Source: Pseudomonas putida (GTDB lineage: Bacteria; Pseudomonadota; Gammaproteobacteria; Pseudomonadales; Pseudomonadaceae). From it: a stretch of 64,000 nt of DNA. The position numbers and the translations under genes are program-made. Numbering within the stretch: position 1 is the stretch's first letter; every line of letters starts with the position of its first letter. This document shows positions 9,789 through 17,966 of the stretch, in pieces. A model generated the notes under the pieces. It was not told the origin of the DNA. It was given only the letters and a program-made list of their open reading frames with translations, and did not search any database. The stretch is taken from positions 1 through 64,000 of the forward strand of contig NZ_JANHLC010000013.1 of assembly GCF_028682395.1 (NCBI RefSeq), written 5' to 3'.

Positions 9789-10800
9789 TAACCGAGCTGC
9801 CACGATGAAACTCACGCGCGTCGACAAGGCCGCGATCCTGTTGCTCTCCCTGGGTGAGACCGATGCCGCGCAAGTGCTGCGGCATATGGGCCCCAAGGAA
9901 GTGCAGCGGGTCGGCGTGGCGATGGCGCAAATGGGCAACGTGCACCGCGAGCAGGTCGAGCAGGTGATGAGCGAGTTCGTCGAGATCGTCGGCGACCAGA
10001 CCAGCCTGGGCGTCGGCTCCGACGGCTATATCCGCAAGATGCTCACCCAGGCCCTGGGCGAGGACAAGGCCAACGGCTTGATCGACCGGATCCTGCTGGG
10101 CGGCAACACCAGTGGTCTGGACAGCCTGAAATGGATGGAGCCGCGGGCGGTGGCCGACGTCATCCGTTACGAGCACCCGCAGATCCAGGCGATTGTCGTG
10201 GCCTATCTGGACCCCGACCAGGCTGGCGAAGTGCTGGGTAATTTCGACCACAAGGTACGCCTGGACATCATCCTGCGTGTCTCCTCGCTCAACACCGTAC
10301 AGCCGGCGGCGCTCAAGGAGCTCAACCAGATTCTGGAGAAGCAGTTCTCCGGCAACTCCAACGCTTCGCGTACCACCCTGGGCGGTATCAAGCGTGCGGC
10401 CGATATCATGAACTTCCTCGACAGTTCGATCGAAGGCCAGTTGATGGATTCGATCCGCGAAGTCGACGAAGACCTGTCGGGTCAGATCGAAGACCTGATG
10501 TTTGTCTTCAACAACCTGGCCGATGTCGACGACCGCGGTATCCAGGCGTTGCTGCGCGAAGTGTCTTCCGACGTACTGGTCCTGGCGCTCAAGGGCTCCG
10601 ACGAAGGCGTCAAGGAAAAGATCTTCAAGAACATGTCCAAGCGCGCTTCCGAGCTGCTGCGCGACGACCTCGAGGCCAAGGGCCCGGTCCGTGTCAGCGA
10701 CGTCGAAACTGCCCAGAAGGAAATCCTCACCATTGCCCGCCGTATGGCCGAAGCCGGGGAGATTGTTCTCGGTGGCAAGGGCGGCGAAGAGATGATCTAA
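9781..10800 (+). CDS. fliG: Flagellar motor switch protein FliG
   Basis: FliG is a 339-residue C-ring protein that transmits stator torque. The N-terminal domain binds FliF. The middle domain carries the conserved EHPQ motif (YEHPQIQAIVVAYL). The C-terminal domain holds the charged torque helix region (about 270-330, RASELLRDDLEAKGPVRVSD). The start codon lies inside the end of fliF, so translation is coupled. Length is normal for the family. Confidence 0.97.
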   Translation: MSDNRAATMKLTRVDKAAILLLSLGETDAAQVLRHMGPKEVQRVGVAMAQMGNVHREQVEQVMSEFVEIVGDQTSLGVGSDGYIRKMLTQALGEDKANGLIDRILLGGNTSGLDSLKWMEPRAVADVIRYEHPQIQAIVVAYLDPDQAGEVLGNFDHKVRLDIILRVSSLNTVQPAALKELNQILEKQFSGNSNASRTTLGGIKRAADIMNFLDSSIEGQLMDSIREVDEDLSGQIEDLMFVFNNLADVDDRGIQALLREVSSDVLVLALKGSDEGVKEKIFKNMSKRASELLRDDLEAKGPVRVSDVETAQKEILTIARRMAEAGEIVLGGKGGEEMI

Positions 10801-10810
10801 GGATCGTGCC

Positions 10811-11605
10811 ATGACTGATCCAACCGATCTGATCCGTGCCCGTGATGTCGAAGGTTTCGATATCTGGGCACTGCCCAGTTTCGACCCGCATGTGCCCGAA
10901 CCCGAGCCTGAGCCGGTCGAAGAACTGCCGGTGGAAATGGAAGAGGTGCCGCTGGATGAAGTCCAGCCACTGACCCTCGAAGAGCTCGAGAGCATTCGCC
11001 AGGAAGCCTATAACGAAGGCTTCGCCACGGGCGAACGTGAAGGCTTTCACAGTACCCAGCTCAAGGTTCGCCAGGAGGCCGAAGTGGCCCTGGCCGCCAA
11101 GCTGGGCAGTCTTGAGCGGCTGATGGGCCATTTGTTCGCGCCGATCGCCGAGCAGGATACCCAGATCGAGAAGTCGCTGATCGAGCTGGTCCGCCATATG
11201 ACTCGTCAGGTGATCCAGCGCGAACTGGTCCTCGATTCCAGCCAGATCGAGCAGGTCCTGCGCGAAACCCTCAAGTTGCTGCCCCTGGGTTGCGAGAACA
11301 TCCGGCTATACATCAACCCGCAGGATTTCGCCCAGGTCAAAGCCCTGCGCGAGCGCCATGATGAAAGCTGGCGCATCGTCGAAGACGAAAGCCTGCTGCC
11401 GGGCGGTTGCCGGGTCGAGACCGAGCATAGCCGTATCGACGCCAGTGTCGAGACGCGCATTACTCAGGTCATGGCTCAGTTGTTCGATCAGTTGCACGAG
11501 CAGGCCCTGCATCCCGCTGCACCGGACCTGAGCGTCGATCTGGATGCGCCGGTGCCGCCGGATACCGCAGCGGATACCGTGCCGGACAGCCCCGATGCGC
11601 CTTGA
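10811..11605 (+). CDS. fliH: Flagellar export apparatus stator protein FliH
   Basis: FliH is a 264-residue cytoplasmic protein that binds the FliI ATPase and the C ring. It has an acidic, proline-rich N-terminus (PEPEPEPVEELPVEMEEV). A helical central section includes AYNEGFATGEREG, the small-residue repeat region of FliH. The C-terminal domain is V-ATPase E-subunit-like. A proline-rich acidic tail (about 240-264) looks disordered. The gene starts 10 bases after fliG and its end overlaps the fliI start by 11 bases. Confidence 0.92.
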   Translation: MTDPTDLIRARDVEGFDIWALPSFDPHVPEPEPEPVEELPVEMEEVPLDEVQPLTLEELESIRQEAYNEGFATGEREGFHSTQLKVRQEAEVALAAKLGSLERLMGHLFAPIAEQDTQIEKSLIELVRHMTRQVIQRELVLDSSQIEQVLRETLKLLPLGCENIRLYINPQDFAQVKALRERHDESWRIVEDESLLPGGCRVETEHSRIDASVETRITQVMAQLFDQLHEQALHPAAPDLSVDLDAPVPPDTAADTVPDSPDAP

Positions 11606-12953
11606 TCGCACCAGTTTCGCCAAGCGCCTGGGCGGTTACGCCCCCAGCATCGAGTTGCCTGGCCAGCCGATCCTCGAGGGTCGGCTGTTGCGTATGGTCG
11701 GCCTGACACTGGAGGCCGAAGGCCTGCGGGCCGCCATGGGCAGCCGCTGTATGGTGATCAATGATGACAGCTATCACCCGGTGCAGGTCGAGGCTGAGGT
11801 GATGGGGTTCTCCGGTTCCAAGGTCTTCCTGATGCCAGTCGGCAGTGTCGCCGGCATTGCCCCGGGTGCGCGGGTTGTGCCGCTGGCCGATAACGGCCGC
11901 TTGCCGATGGGCATGGGCATGCTCGGTCGCGTCCTCGACGGGGCTGGTCGGGCCCTGGACGGCAAGGGCGGAATGAAGGCCGAAGACTGGGTGCCCATGG
12001 ATGGGCCGACCATCAACCCGCTCAATCGTGACCCCATCAGCCAGCCGCTGGACGTGGGGATTCGCTGCATCAACGGATTATTGACGGTAGGCCGCGGCCA
12101 GCGGCTCGGGCTGTTTGCCGGTACCGGCGTCGGTAAGTCGGTATTGCTGGGGATGATGACCCGGTTTACCGAGGCCGACATTATCGTCGTGGGCCTGATT
12201 GGCGAGCGGGGGCGTGAGGTCAAGGAGTTCATCGAGCATATCCTCGGTGAAGAAGGGCTCAAGCGTTCCGTGGTGGTCGCTTCCCCGGCCGACGATGCGC
12301 CGCTGATGCGGATGCGCGCAGCCATGTACTGCACGCGTATCGCCGAATATTTTCGCGACAAGGGTAAGAATGTCCTGCTGTTGATGGATTCCCTGACCCG
12401 TTTTGCCCAGGCTCAGCGTGAGATCGCCCTGGCCATCGGCGAACCGCCGGCGACCAAGGGTTATCCGCCGTCGGTATTTGCCAAGCTGCCCAAGCTGGTG
12501 GAGCGCGCCGGTAATGCCGAGGCCGGTGGCGGCTCGATCACCGCGTTCTATACCGTGCTGTCCGAAGGCGATGACCAACAGGACCCTATCGCCGACTCGG
12601 CGCGAGGCGTGCTTGACGGCCATATCGTGCTGTCCCGGCGCCTGGCGGAAGAAGGCCATTACCCGGCCATCGATATCGAGGCGTCCATCAGCCGGGTCAT
12701 GCCATCGGTGGTCAGCGCCGAGCATATGACGCGGGCGCAACAGTTCAAGCAGTTGTGGTCGCGCTTTCAACAGAGCCGCGACCTGATCAGTGTGGGCGCT
12801 TATGTTGCGGGTGGTGATCGGGAAACCGACACGGCCATCGCCCTGCAACCTGCGATGGTGCAGTACCTGCGCCAGAGCCTGGACGCCAATATCAGTCTGG
12901 GGGAGAGCGAAGCGCACTTGGAGTCGATCTTCACCCCGATTGCCAGCAGCTAA
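11595..12953 (+). CDS. fliI: Flagellum-specific ATPase FliI
   Basis: FliI is a 452-residue F1-beta-like ATPase that powers substrate delivery to the flagellar export gate. The Walker A is GLFAGTGVGKSVLL near residue 174, followed by GLIGERGREVKEF and the Walker B region NVLLLMDSLTRFAQAQREI. The signature PPATKGYPPSVFAKLPKLVERAG is present. The ATG at 11595 lies inside the fliH end and gives the standard N-terminus RLDRTSFAKRL. An earlier ATG at 11544 would only add a shadow of fliH. Confidence 0.97.
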   Translation: MRLDRTSFAKRLGGYAPSIELPGQPILEGRLLRMVGLTLEAEGLRAAMGSRCMVINDDSYHPVQVEAEVMGFSGSKVFLMPVGSVAGIAPGARVVPLADNGRLPMGMGMLGRVLDGAGRALDGKGGMKAEDWVPMDGPTINPLNRDPISQPLDVGIRCINGLLTVGRGQRLGLFAGTGVGKSVLLGMMTRFTEADIIVVGLIGERGREVKEFIEHILGEEGLKRSVVVASPADDAPLMRMRAAMYCTRIAEYFRDKGKNVLLLMDSLTRFAQAQREIALAIGEPPATKGYPPSVFAKLPKLVERAGNAEAGGGSITAFYTVLSEGDDQQDPIADSARGVLDGHIVLSRRLAEEGHYPAIDIEASISRVMPSVVSAEHMTRAQQFKQLWSRFQQSRDLISVGAYVAGGDRETDTAIALQPAMVQYLRQSLDANISLGESEAHLESIFTPIASS

Positions 12954-12959
12954 TCGGCC

Positions 12960-13409
12960 ATGGCCAAGACCCGTGCAAGCCGCCTGGCCCCCGTCGTGGA
13001 CATGGCCCAGAAGACCGAGCGCAATGCCGCGCAGCGCCTGGGGCACTTCCAAGGCCAGGTCCGGCTGGCGGAAAGCAAGCTGGGCGACCTGGAGCGGTTT
13101 CGCGGCGAGTACCAGCAGCAGTGGATCGAGCGCGGCAGCCAGGGGGTCTCCGGCCAATGGCTGATGAACTACCAGCACTTTCTCAATCAACTGGAAACCG
13201 CGGTCGGCCAGCAGCGCCAGAGCCTGGCCTGGCACCAGACCAACCTTGATCGGGCGCGCGACACCTGGCAGCAGGCTTATGCCCGGGTCGAGGGCTTGCG
13301 CAAGCTAGTGCAGCGCTATATCGACGAAGCGCGACAACTGGAGGACAAGCGTGAGCAGAAATTGCTCGATGAGTTGTCCCAGCGCCTGCCTCGCGAAAAT
13401 CCCTACTGA
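12960..13409 (+). CDS. fliJ: Flagellar export protein FliJ
   Basis: FliJ is a 149-residue coiled-coil protein that fits into the FliI hexamer and works as chaperone escort and gate activator. The sequence is almost wholly helical with long heptads (for example VRLAESKLGDLERFRGEYQQ and DKREQKLLDELSQRL). It starts 6 bases after fliI and closes the fliE-J operon core. Confidence 0.93.
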   Translation: MAKTRASRLAPVVDMAQKTERNAAQRLGHFQGQVRLAESKLGDLERFRGEYQQQWIERGSQGVSGQWLMNYQHFLNQLETAVGQQRQSLAWHQTNLDRARDTWQQAYARVEGLRKLVQRYIDEARQLEDKREQKLLDELSQRLPRENPY

Positions 13410-13517
13410 GTCGACGATGGGCGGTTGCCGCCTGCCATGCTCGGTGCTACACCTTCTTACATCACGTCGGCGTGGTATTCCTCAGTAGCATTGCGCGCAA
13501 ATCAAGGACTCGATGAC

Positions 13518-13823
13518 ATGGCCGTTCTTGCAGAACTTTCCTCGGACAAGAAAAAACTTACGATTTCGGTCAAGGGCCGTTTCGATTTCGGTCGCCACCA
13601 GGAGTTTCGTGAGTCCTACGAACGCCTGAATGATCGTCCGGAATTGGTGGTGGTCGATCTCAAAGAGGCAACCTACCTGGACAGCTCGGCGCTGGGCATG
13701 TTGCTGCTGTTGCGCGATCACGCCGGGGGCGACGATGCCGATGTGCGGGTGATCAATTGCAGCCCGGATGTCGGCAAGATTCTCGCCATTTCCAACTTCC
13801 ACAAGCTGTTCGAAATCAGTTGA
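13518..13823 (+). CDS. STAS-domain anti-sigma factor antagonist (HsbA-like)
   Basis: This is a 101-residue single STAS domain resembling the HsbA/SpoIIAA anti-anti-sigma family. The phosphorylatable serine is in the motif EATYLDSSALGMLLLLRDHA. The start at 13518 gives the usual short N-terminus; an upstream ATG at 13425 would add unrelated residues. Its stop overlaps the start of the next gene, which encodes a receiver-phosphatase-kinase. In P. aeruginosa, HsbA with HsbR and HptB links FlgM/FliA and c-di-GMP signalling. Here the same trio sits between fliJ and fliK, so it probably tunes flagellar gene expression or motility. The orthology is inferred. Confidence 0.85.
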   Translation: MAVLAELSSDKKKLTISVKGRFDFGRHQEFRESYERLNDRPELVVVDLKEATYLDSSALGMLLLLRDHAGGDDADVRVINCSPDVGKILAISNFHKLFEIS

Positions 13824-15535
13824 TCGACCGGCTGAGGCTGGAGTCCACGCTGACGGTGCTGATCGCCGAGGACAGCGATGCGGACCGCCTGCTGCTCTCG
13901 ACCATCGTTCGGCGCCAGGGACACGCGGTGCTGGCCGCCAGTAACGGCGCCGAGGCGGTGCAGGTGTTTGCCCGCGAGCGGCCGCAGTTGGTGCTGATGG
14001 ATGCCATGATGCCGATCATGGATGGTTTCGAAGCGGCGCGCCAGATCAAGCAACTGGCGGGCGAGGCTCTGGTGCCGGTTATCTTTCTCACCTCATTGCG
14101 CGAGGGTGAGGCCCTGGCCCGGTGCGTGGATGCCGGCGGCGACGATTTTCTGGCCAAACCCTACAACCCAGTGATTCTCGCTGCCAAGATCATGGCCATG
14201 GATCGCCTGCGACGCCTGCAGGCCACTGTGCTGGAGCAGCGTGACCAGATTGCCCGGCACCACGAGCACCTGCTCAACGAGCAGCGCGTGGCCAAGGCGG
14301 TGTTCGACAAGGTCGCGCACACCGGCTGCCTGGGCGCGGCGAATATCCGTTACCTGCAATCGCCTTATGCGCTGTTCAATGGTGACCTGCTGCTGGCGGC
14401 CTATACCCCGGCGGGGGATATGCATGTGCTGCTCGGTGACTTCACCGGCCATGGTCTGCCCGCCGCGGTGGGCGCTATGCCGCTGGCCGAGGTGTTCTAC
14501 GGCATGACCGCCAAGGGCTACGGGTTGGCCGAGACGCTGCGTGAGATGAACGCCAAGCTCAAGCGCATCCTGCCGGTGGATATGTTTTGCTGCGCGACGC
14601 TGTTGTGCCTGAGCGGCCAGCGGCGGTCCGTGGAAATTTGGAATGGCGGTATGCCTGCCGGCTATCTGCAGCGCCAGGGCAGTGGCGAGAGCTTGCCGCT
14701 GGTCGCCCAGCATCTGCCGTTGGGGGTGCTGGCGCCGAGCCAATTCGACGAAACCACCGAGGTACTGCCCATGGCGCCCGGTGATCGGCTTTTTCTGTTG
14801 TCCGATGGTGTGATCGATACCTGCGACAGTGCCGAGCAGTGTTTCGGCGCTGAACGCCTGCAACGGGTGCTGGCCGCCAATCGTGAGCCGCAGCGGCTGT
14901 TCGAGGAGATCGAGCGGGCGCTGCGCGATTTTGGCGGCCAGGTGCGCGACGATGTGAGTATGGTCGAGGTCGAGCTGCCGGCGCCGGTGCTGGTGACACC
15001 GCCGGTCATGGTCTATTCCGACAGCGGGGAATCCTGTCCCCTCGATTGGTCGGCCAGTTTCGAGTTTCACGCGACCACCCTCAAGCGTTTCAATCCGCTG
15101 CCTTCGCTGCTGCAACTGCTGCTTGAGGTGCATGGCTTGCGGGCTCAGAGTGGAGCGCTGTACAGCGTGCTGGCCGAGCTGTACTCCAATGCGCTGGAGC
15201 ACGGTGTATTGGCCCTGGATTCGAGCCTCAAGCGCGATGTGCGTGGTTTTGCCGACTATTACCAGCAGCGTGCCGCCCGCTTGCAGGCGCTGGAGCAGGG
15301 GTGTGTGCGTGTGTGCCTGCGGGTCAGTCCCGAGGGGCGAGGTGGGCGGCTGTCTATCCGGGTCGATGACAGCGGGCCTGGCTTCGATGTGACGCGAGTG
15401 CTGGAGCGCCCCGTGGACATCGATCGGCTGTCGGGTCGAGGGATCAGCCTGGTACGCCAGTTAGGGCGCAACGTGCGCTGGAGTGATGGCGGGCGTAGCG
15501 CTCACGTGGAATTTTCTTGGGAGGCTGGTGCATAA
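13820..15535 (+). CDS. Response regulator with PP2C phosphatase and HATPase domains (HsbR-like)
   Basis: This protein of about 571 residues has three parts. A receiver domain covers about 10-130 (VLIAEDSDADRLLL, VLMDAMMPIMDGF, FLAKPYNP). After a coiled-coil linker, a SpoIIE/PP2C phosphatase follows (GDLLLAAY, LLGDFTGHGLPAAVGAMP, LFLLSDGVID, DDVSMVEVEL). A C-terminal anti-sigma-type HATPase domain ends it (ELYSNALEHGVL, VDDSGPGFD, GRGISLVRQL). Such proteins act as phosphatase and kinase on a STAS partner, here the preceding gene. No ATG fits. The TTG at 13820 overlaps the STAS stop (TTGA) and matches the expected N-terminus, so coupled initiation is assumed; a GTG at 13856 is an alternative. 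Confidence 0.88.
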   Translation: MIDRLRLESTLTVLIAEDSDADRLLLSTIVRRQGHAVLAASNGAEAVQVFARERPQLVLMDAMMPIMDGFEAARQIKQLAGEALVPVIFLTSLREGEALARCVDAGGDDFLAKPYNPVILAAKIMAMDRLRRLQATVLEQRDQIARHHEHLLNEQRVAKAVFDKVAHTGCLGAANIRYLQSPYALFNGDLLLAAYTPAGDMHVLLGDFTGHGLPAAVGAMPLAEVFYGMTAKGYGLAETLREMNAKLKRILPVDMFCCATLLCLSGQRRSVEIWNGGMPAGYLQRQGSGESLPLVAQHLPLGVLAPSQFDETTEVLPMAPGDRLFLLSDGVIDTCDSAEQCFGAERLQRVLAANREPQRLFEEIERALRDFGGQVRDDVSMVEVELPAPVLVTPPVMVYSDSGESCPLDWSASFEFHATTLKRFNPLPSLLQLLLEVHGLRAQSGALYSVLAELYSNALEHGVLALDSSLKRDVRGFADYYQQRAARLQALEQGCVRVCLRVSPEGRGGRLSIRVDDSGPGFDVTRVLERPVDIDRLSGRGISLVRQLGRNVRWSDGGRSAHVEFSWEAGA

Positions 15536-15566
15536 TTCCTACAGTTCTTGATCAAGGAGTGAACAA

Positions 15567-15911
15567 GTGACAGACATTCATCTCGACCCTACGGTGCTGG
15601 TCGCCCTGGCGGAAATCATGGAGAGCGAGTACCCGGTATTGCTGGATACCTTTCTGCGTGATTCGCAACTGCGCCTGAGCCAGCTTCGACAAACCCAAGA
15701 TCCTGTTCGCCTGGGTCAGGCGGCCCACAGCTTCAAGGGCAGCAGCAGCAATATGGGCGCCGCACGGCTGGCCCAGCTTTGCGGGCTGCTCGAAGAGCAG
15801 GTCAAGAAGCAGCCACTCAGCGGTGTTGAAGAACTGGTCATTGCCATCGACCATGAGTTCGCCACCGTTCGCGGTCTCTACCAGGCCGAGCGTGCGCGCT
15901 TTCTCCACTGA
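15567..15911 (+). CDS. HPt (histidine phosphotransfer) domain protein
   Basis: This is a 114-residue stand-alone HPt protein, similar to HptB. The phosphoacceptor histidine is in the motif AAHSFKGSSSNMGA. It uses a GTG start with a strong AAGGAG eight bases upstream. By analogy with the P. aeruginosa HptB pathway it would pass phosphate from hybrid kinases to the receiver of the HsbR-like protein encoded 31 bases upstream. The three genes thus form a complete phosphorelay to partner-switching module. Confidence 0.87.
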   Translation: MTDIHLDPTVLVALAEIMESEYPVLLDTFLRDSQLRLSQLRQTQDPVRLGQAAHSFKGSSSNMGAARLAQLCGLLEEQVKKQPLSGVEELVIAIDHEFATVRGLYQAERARFLH

Positions 15912-15939
15912 CGAGCTATTTACGGGGATTCGGGCAAGT

Positions 15940-15955
15940 TGGCGCGAACTTTGCT
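15940..15955 (+). promoter_or_regulatory. Sigma-54 promoter of fliK
   Basis: TGGCGCGAACTTTGCT has GG (15941-15942) and GC (15953-15954) twelve apart, with a good TTGCT -12 box and TGGCGC in place of TGGCAC, 48 bases before the fliK start codon. Confidence 0.75.
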
Positions 15956-16002
15956 GTTAATCATCCGACTGCGCCCTTGATCTCGCGCAGCGGAGATTTT
16001 TT

Positions 16003-17301
16003 ATGCCTCTTGCCCCGAATTCACTGCTTCAGCCCACGGCCAAGGCCAACGCTCAGACAGCTTCGGCCAATGCCCTGGCGGCCGCTGGCGAACCGAGCAA
16101 GAACAACGGTTCCAGCTTTGCCCAGGTCTACGAGAAAGAGTCACGTACCGTGCCGGCCAAGGCCACCGATGCTGCGCCCAAGAGCGCGCCGGGCAAACAG
16201 GACGACGCGCCAGGCAAACAGGAAGTGGCCAGCAAGGATGCCGCTGGTGCGCCAGCGGTTGCCGATAGCGGCAAGACCTTGCCTGTCGACAAAAGCGACA
16301 ACAAATCGGCATCGCCAGACACGGATGACAGCAGCGCGACCGATGGACTTTTGGTCGATAGCCTGCCTGCTGATCCCCTGATCGACCCATTGCTTGCCCA
16401 GGTGCCGGTCGCGGTGCCTGAGCCTGCGCCCGAGGTATTGCCCGATGCGGTGGATGCCGAGCCGCTGTTGGCGGTGGTGGCAGCGCCCGTGGCCGCGACC
16501 GTCGATCCGGAGTTCGACCCGGCGGCTGATCCGCTGGATGCTTTGCCGGCCGTGCGCCTGGCCATGGAGCAGGGCGGTCATCTGTCGGCGGCCAGTCAGG
16601 GCAGCCATAAGCCCGCGCCGCTCGAAGCCGAGCCGACCCCGAGCCAGAACCTGGCCAATGGCGTGGCCAGCCTGATCGACCAGAAGGGCGAGTCCGAGAC
16701 CACCGAGCAGGGTGGCGACAAGGCGTTCAAGGGGCTGATTGATGACGGTCTCAAGGACCTCAAGAGTGCTTCGAGCGACACCCGCGTCGATGACTTCGCC
16801 AATCGCCTGGCGGCCCTGACGCAGGCAGCGACGCCCAAGACCGCCAATGCCCTGCCAGTGAACCAGCCTTTGGCGATGAATCAGAGTGGCTGGACCGAAG
16901 AGGTGGTCAACCGGGTCATGTACCTCTCGAGTGCCAACCTCAAGTCCGCCGATATTCAGCTGGAACCGGCTGAATTGGGGCGCCTGGATATTCGCGTCAA
17001 CATGGCCGCGGATCAGCCGACCCAGGTCAACTTCGCCAGTGCGCATGTCGGTGTGCGCGAGGCGCTCGAAGGCCAGATGTTCCGTCTACGGGACATGTTT
17101 GCCCAGCAGGGGATGGGGCAGGTTGACGTCAATGTCTCCGACCAGTCGCGGGGCTGGCAGCAGAACCAGGAACAGGCCGGGCAGGGTGGTCGTGGAGGCG
17201 ATCGCCTGGACGCCGCCGAGGACGACGCCATTGCCGGCGTAGCCGAAGCGGCGGGGCCAAGCGTGTTGCTGGGGACCAGTGCCGTGGACTATTACGCTTA
17301 A
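16003..17301 (+). CDS. fliK: Flagellar hook-length control protein FliK
   Basis: This is a 432-residue secreted molecular ruler that switches export specificity when the hook is complete. The N-terminal two thirds are low-complexity, rich in Ala, Pro, Asp and Lys, as usual. The conserved Flg_hook domain spans about 300-385 (LKSADIQLEPAELGRLDIRV, VREALEGQMFRLRDMF). A glutamine- and glycine-rich tail follows. It has its own sigma-54 site and is followed by a strong terminator, so it may form its own transcription unit. A distant paralogue lies at 37783-39354 on the other strand. Confidence 0.93.
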   Translation: MPLAPNSLLQPTAKANAQTASANALAAAGEPSKNNGSSFAQVYEKESRTVPAKATDAAPKSAPGKQDDAPGKQEVASKDAAGAPAVADSGKTLPVDKSDNKSASPDTDDSSATDGLLVDSLPADPLIDPLLAQVPVAVPEPAPEVLPDAVDAEPLLAVVAAPVAATVDPEFDPAADPLDALPAVRLAMEQGGHLSAASQGSHKPAPLEAEPTPSQNLANGVASLIDQKGESETTEQGGDKAFKGLIDDGLKDLKSASSDTRVDDFANRLAALTQAATPKTANALPVNQPLAMNQSGWTEEVVNRVMYLSSANLKSADIQLEPAELGRLDIRVNMAADQPTQVNFASAHVGVREALEGQMFRLRDMFAQQGMGQVDVNVSDQSRGWQQNQEQAGQGGRGGDRLDAAEDDAIAGVAEAAGPSVLLGTSAVDYYA

Positions 17302-17316
17302 AAATCAGCTGCAAGT

Positions 17317-17388
17317 CTCAAGCTGCACGCTTGAGGCCGCTTGTCGCTTGCCGCTAGGAAGGGCCCTCAGGGGCCCTTCTTTCGTCTC
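17317..17388 (+). terminator. Double hairpin terminator after fliK
   Basis: A first small stem is CTCAAGC (17317-17323) with GCTTGAG (17329-17335). A stronger one, GAAGGGCCC (17358-17366) with GGGCCCTTC (17371-17379) and loop TCAG, is followed by a T-rich stretch. The second is a clear intrinsic terminator. Confidence 0.85.
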
Positions 17389-17399
17389 TTTGTCGAATC

Positions 17400-17415
17400 T
17401 GGCATAACACTTGCT
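17400..17415 (+). promoter_or_regulatory. Sigma-54 promoter of the fliL operon
   Basis: TGGCATAACACTTGCT has GG (17401-17402) and GC (17413-17414) twelve apart and near-consensus boxes, 50 bases before the fliL start and just after the fliK terminator. Confidence 0.88.
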
Positions 17416-17465
17416 CCTGCCTAGCCGTGCGACTGTGAAAACCCGATTAGTGACGGATTATTGGC

Positions 17466-17957
17466 ATGGCGAAGAGCGAAGCAGTGAAAGACCCCGCCGG
17501 GAAAGGCAAACTCAAGCTTATCCTCTTGATAGTGCTAGCTTTGTTGCTGGCCATCGGCATGTCTGTGGGGGCAACCTGGTTCTTCCTGCACAGTCCCAAG
17601 CCTGAGCCGGCGCCGGTGGTCGACAGCAGCGTCAAGGCTGCGGCGATCTATGAACCGATGGCGCCCGCTTTCGTGGTCAATTTCAATCAGAACGGCCGCC
17701 AGCGCTATATGCAGGTCAGCATTACCCTGCTGGCGCGCAACCAGGCCGACCTGGATGCCTTGAAAGTGCATATGCCGGTGATCCGCAACAACCTGGTGAT
17801 GCTGTTTTCCGGTCAAAGCTTCGAGGCCTTGGCCGCGCCGATCGGCCAGGAAATGCTGCGTCAGAAAGCTACTGCCAGCGTGCAGGAAGTGGCGCAGAAG
17901 GAAGTCGGCAAAGTAGTTGTCGAACAATTGCTCTTCACTAATTTCGTACTGCAGTAG
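17466..17957 (+). CDS. fliL: Flagellar basal body-associated protein FliL
   Basis: FliL is a 163-residue inner-membrane protein with one N-terminal transmembrane segment at about 18-40 (LILLIVLALLLAIGMSVGAT) and a periplasmic stomatin-like FliL domain that forms rings around stator units. Family sequence is seen in AFVVNFNQNGRQRYMQVSITL. It is the first gene of the fliLMNOPQR-flhB operon. Confidence 0.94.
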   Translation: MAKSEAVKDPAGKGKLKLILLIVLALLLAIGMSVGATWFFLHSPKPEPAPVVDSSVKAAAIYEPMAPAFVVNFNQNGRQRYMQVSITLLARNQADLDALKVHMPVIRNNLVMLFSGQSFEALAAPIGQEMLRQKATASVQEVAQKEVGKVVVEQLLFTNFVLQ

Positions 17958-17966
17958 GATCCCGAA

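Noticed and set aside
8043..9938. Long minus-strand open frame of 631 codons opposite fliF
   Set aside because: It mirrors fliF and the start of fliG codon for codon, a usual shadow in GC-rich DNA. The product has no domain and the plus-strand genes are certain.
11860..11900. GCCGATAA inside fliI as a FliA promoter
   Set aside because: No TNAA element lies 15 bases upstream, so the -10 match is a chance codon sequence.
17307..17355. Repeated AGCTGCAAG/GCTTG words after fliK as a CRISPR or tandem array
   Set aside because: The words are short and irregular, and fit the degenerate palindromic DNA common at Pseudomonas gene ends rather than any array.
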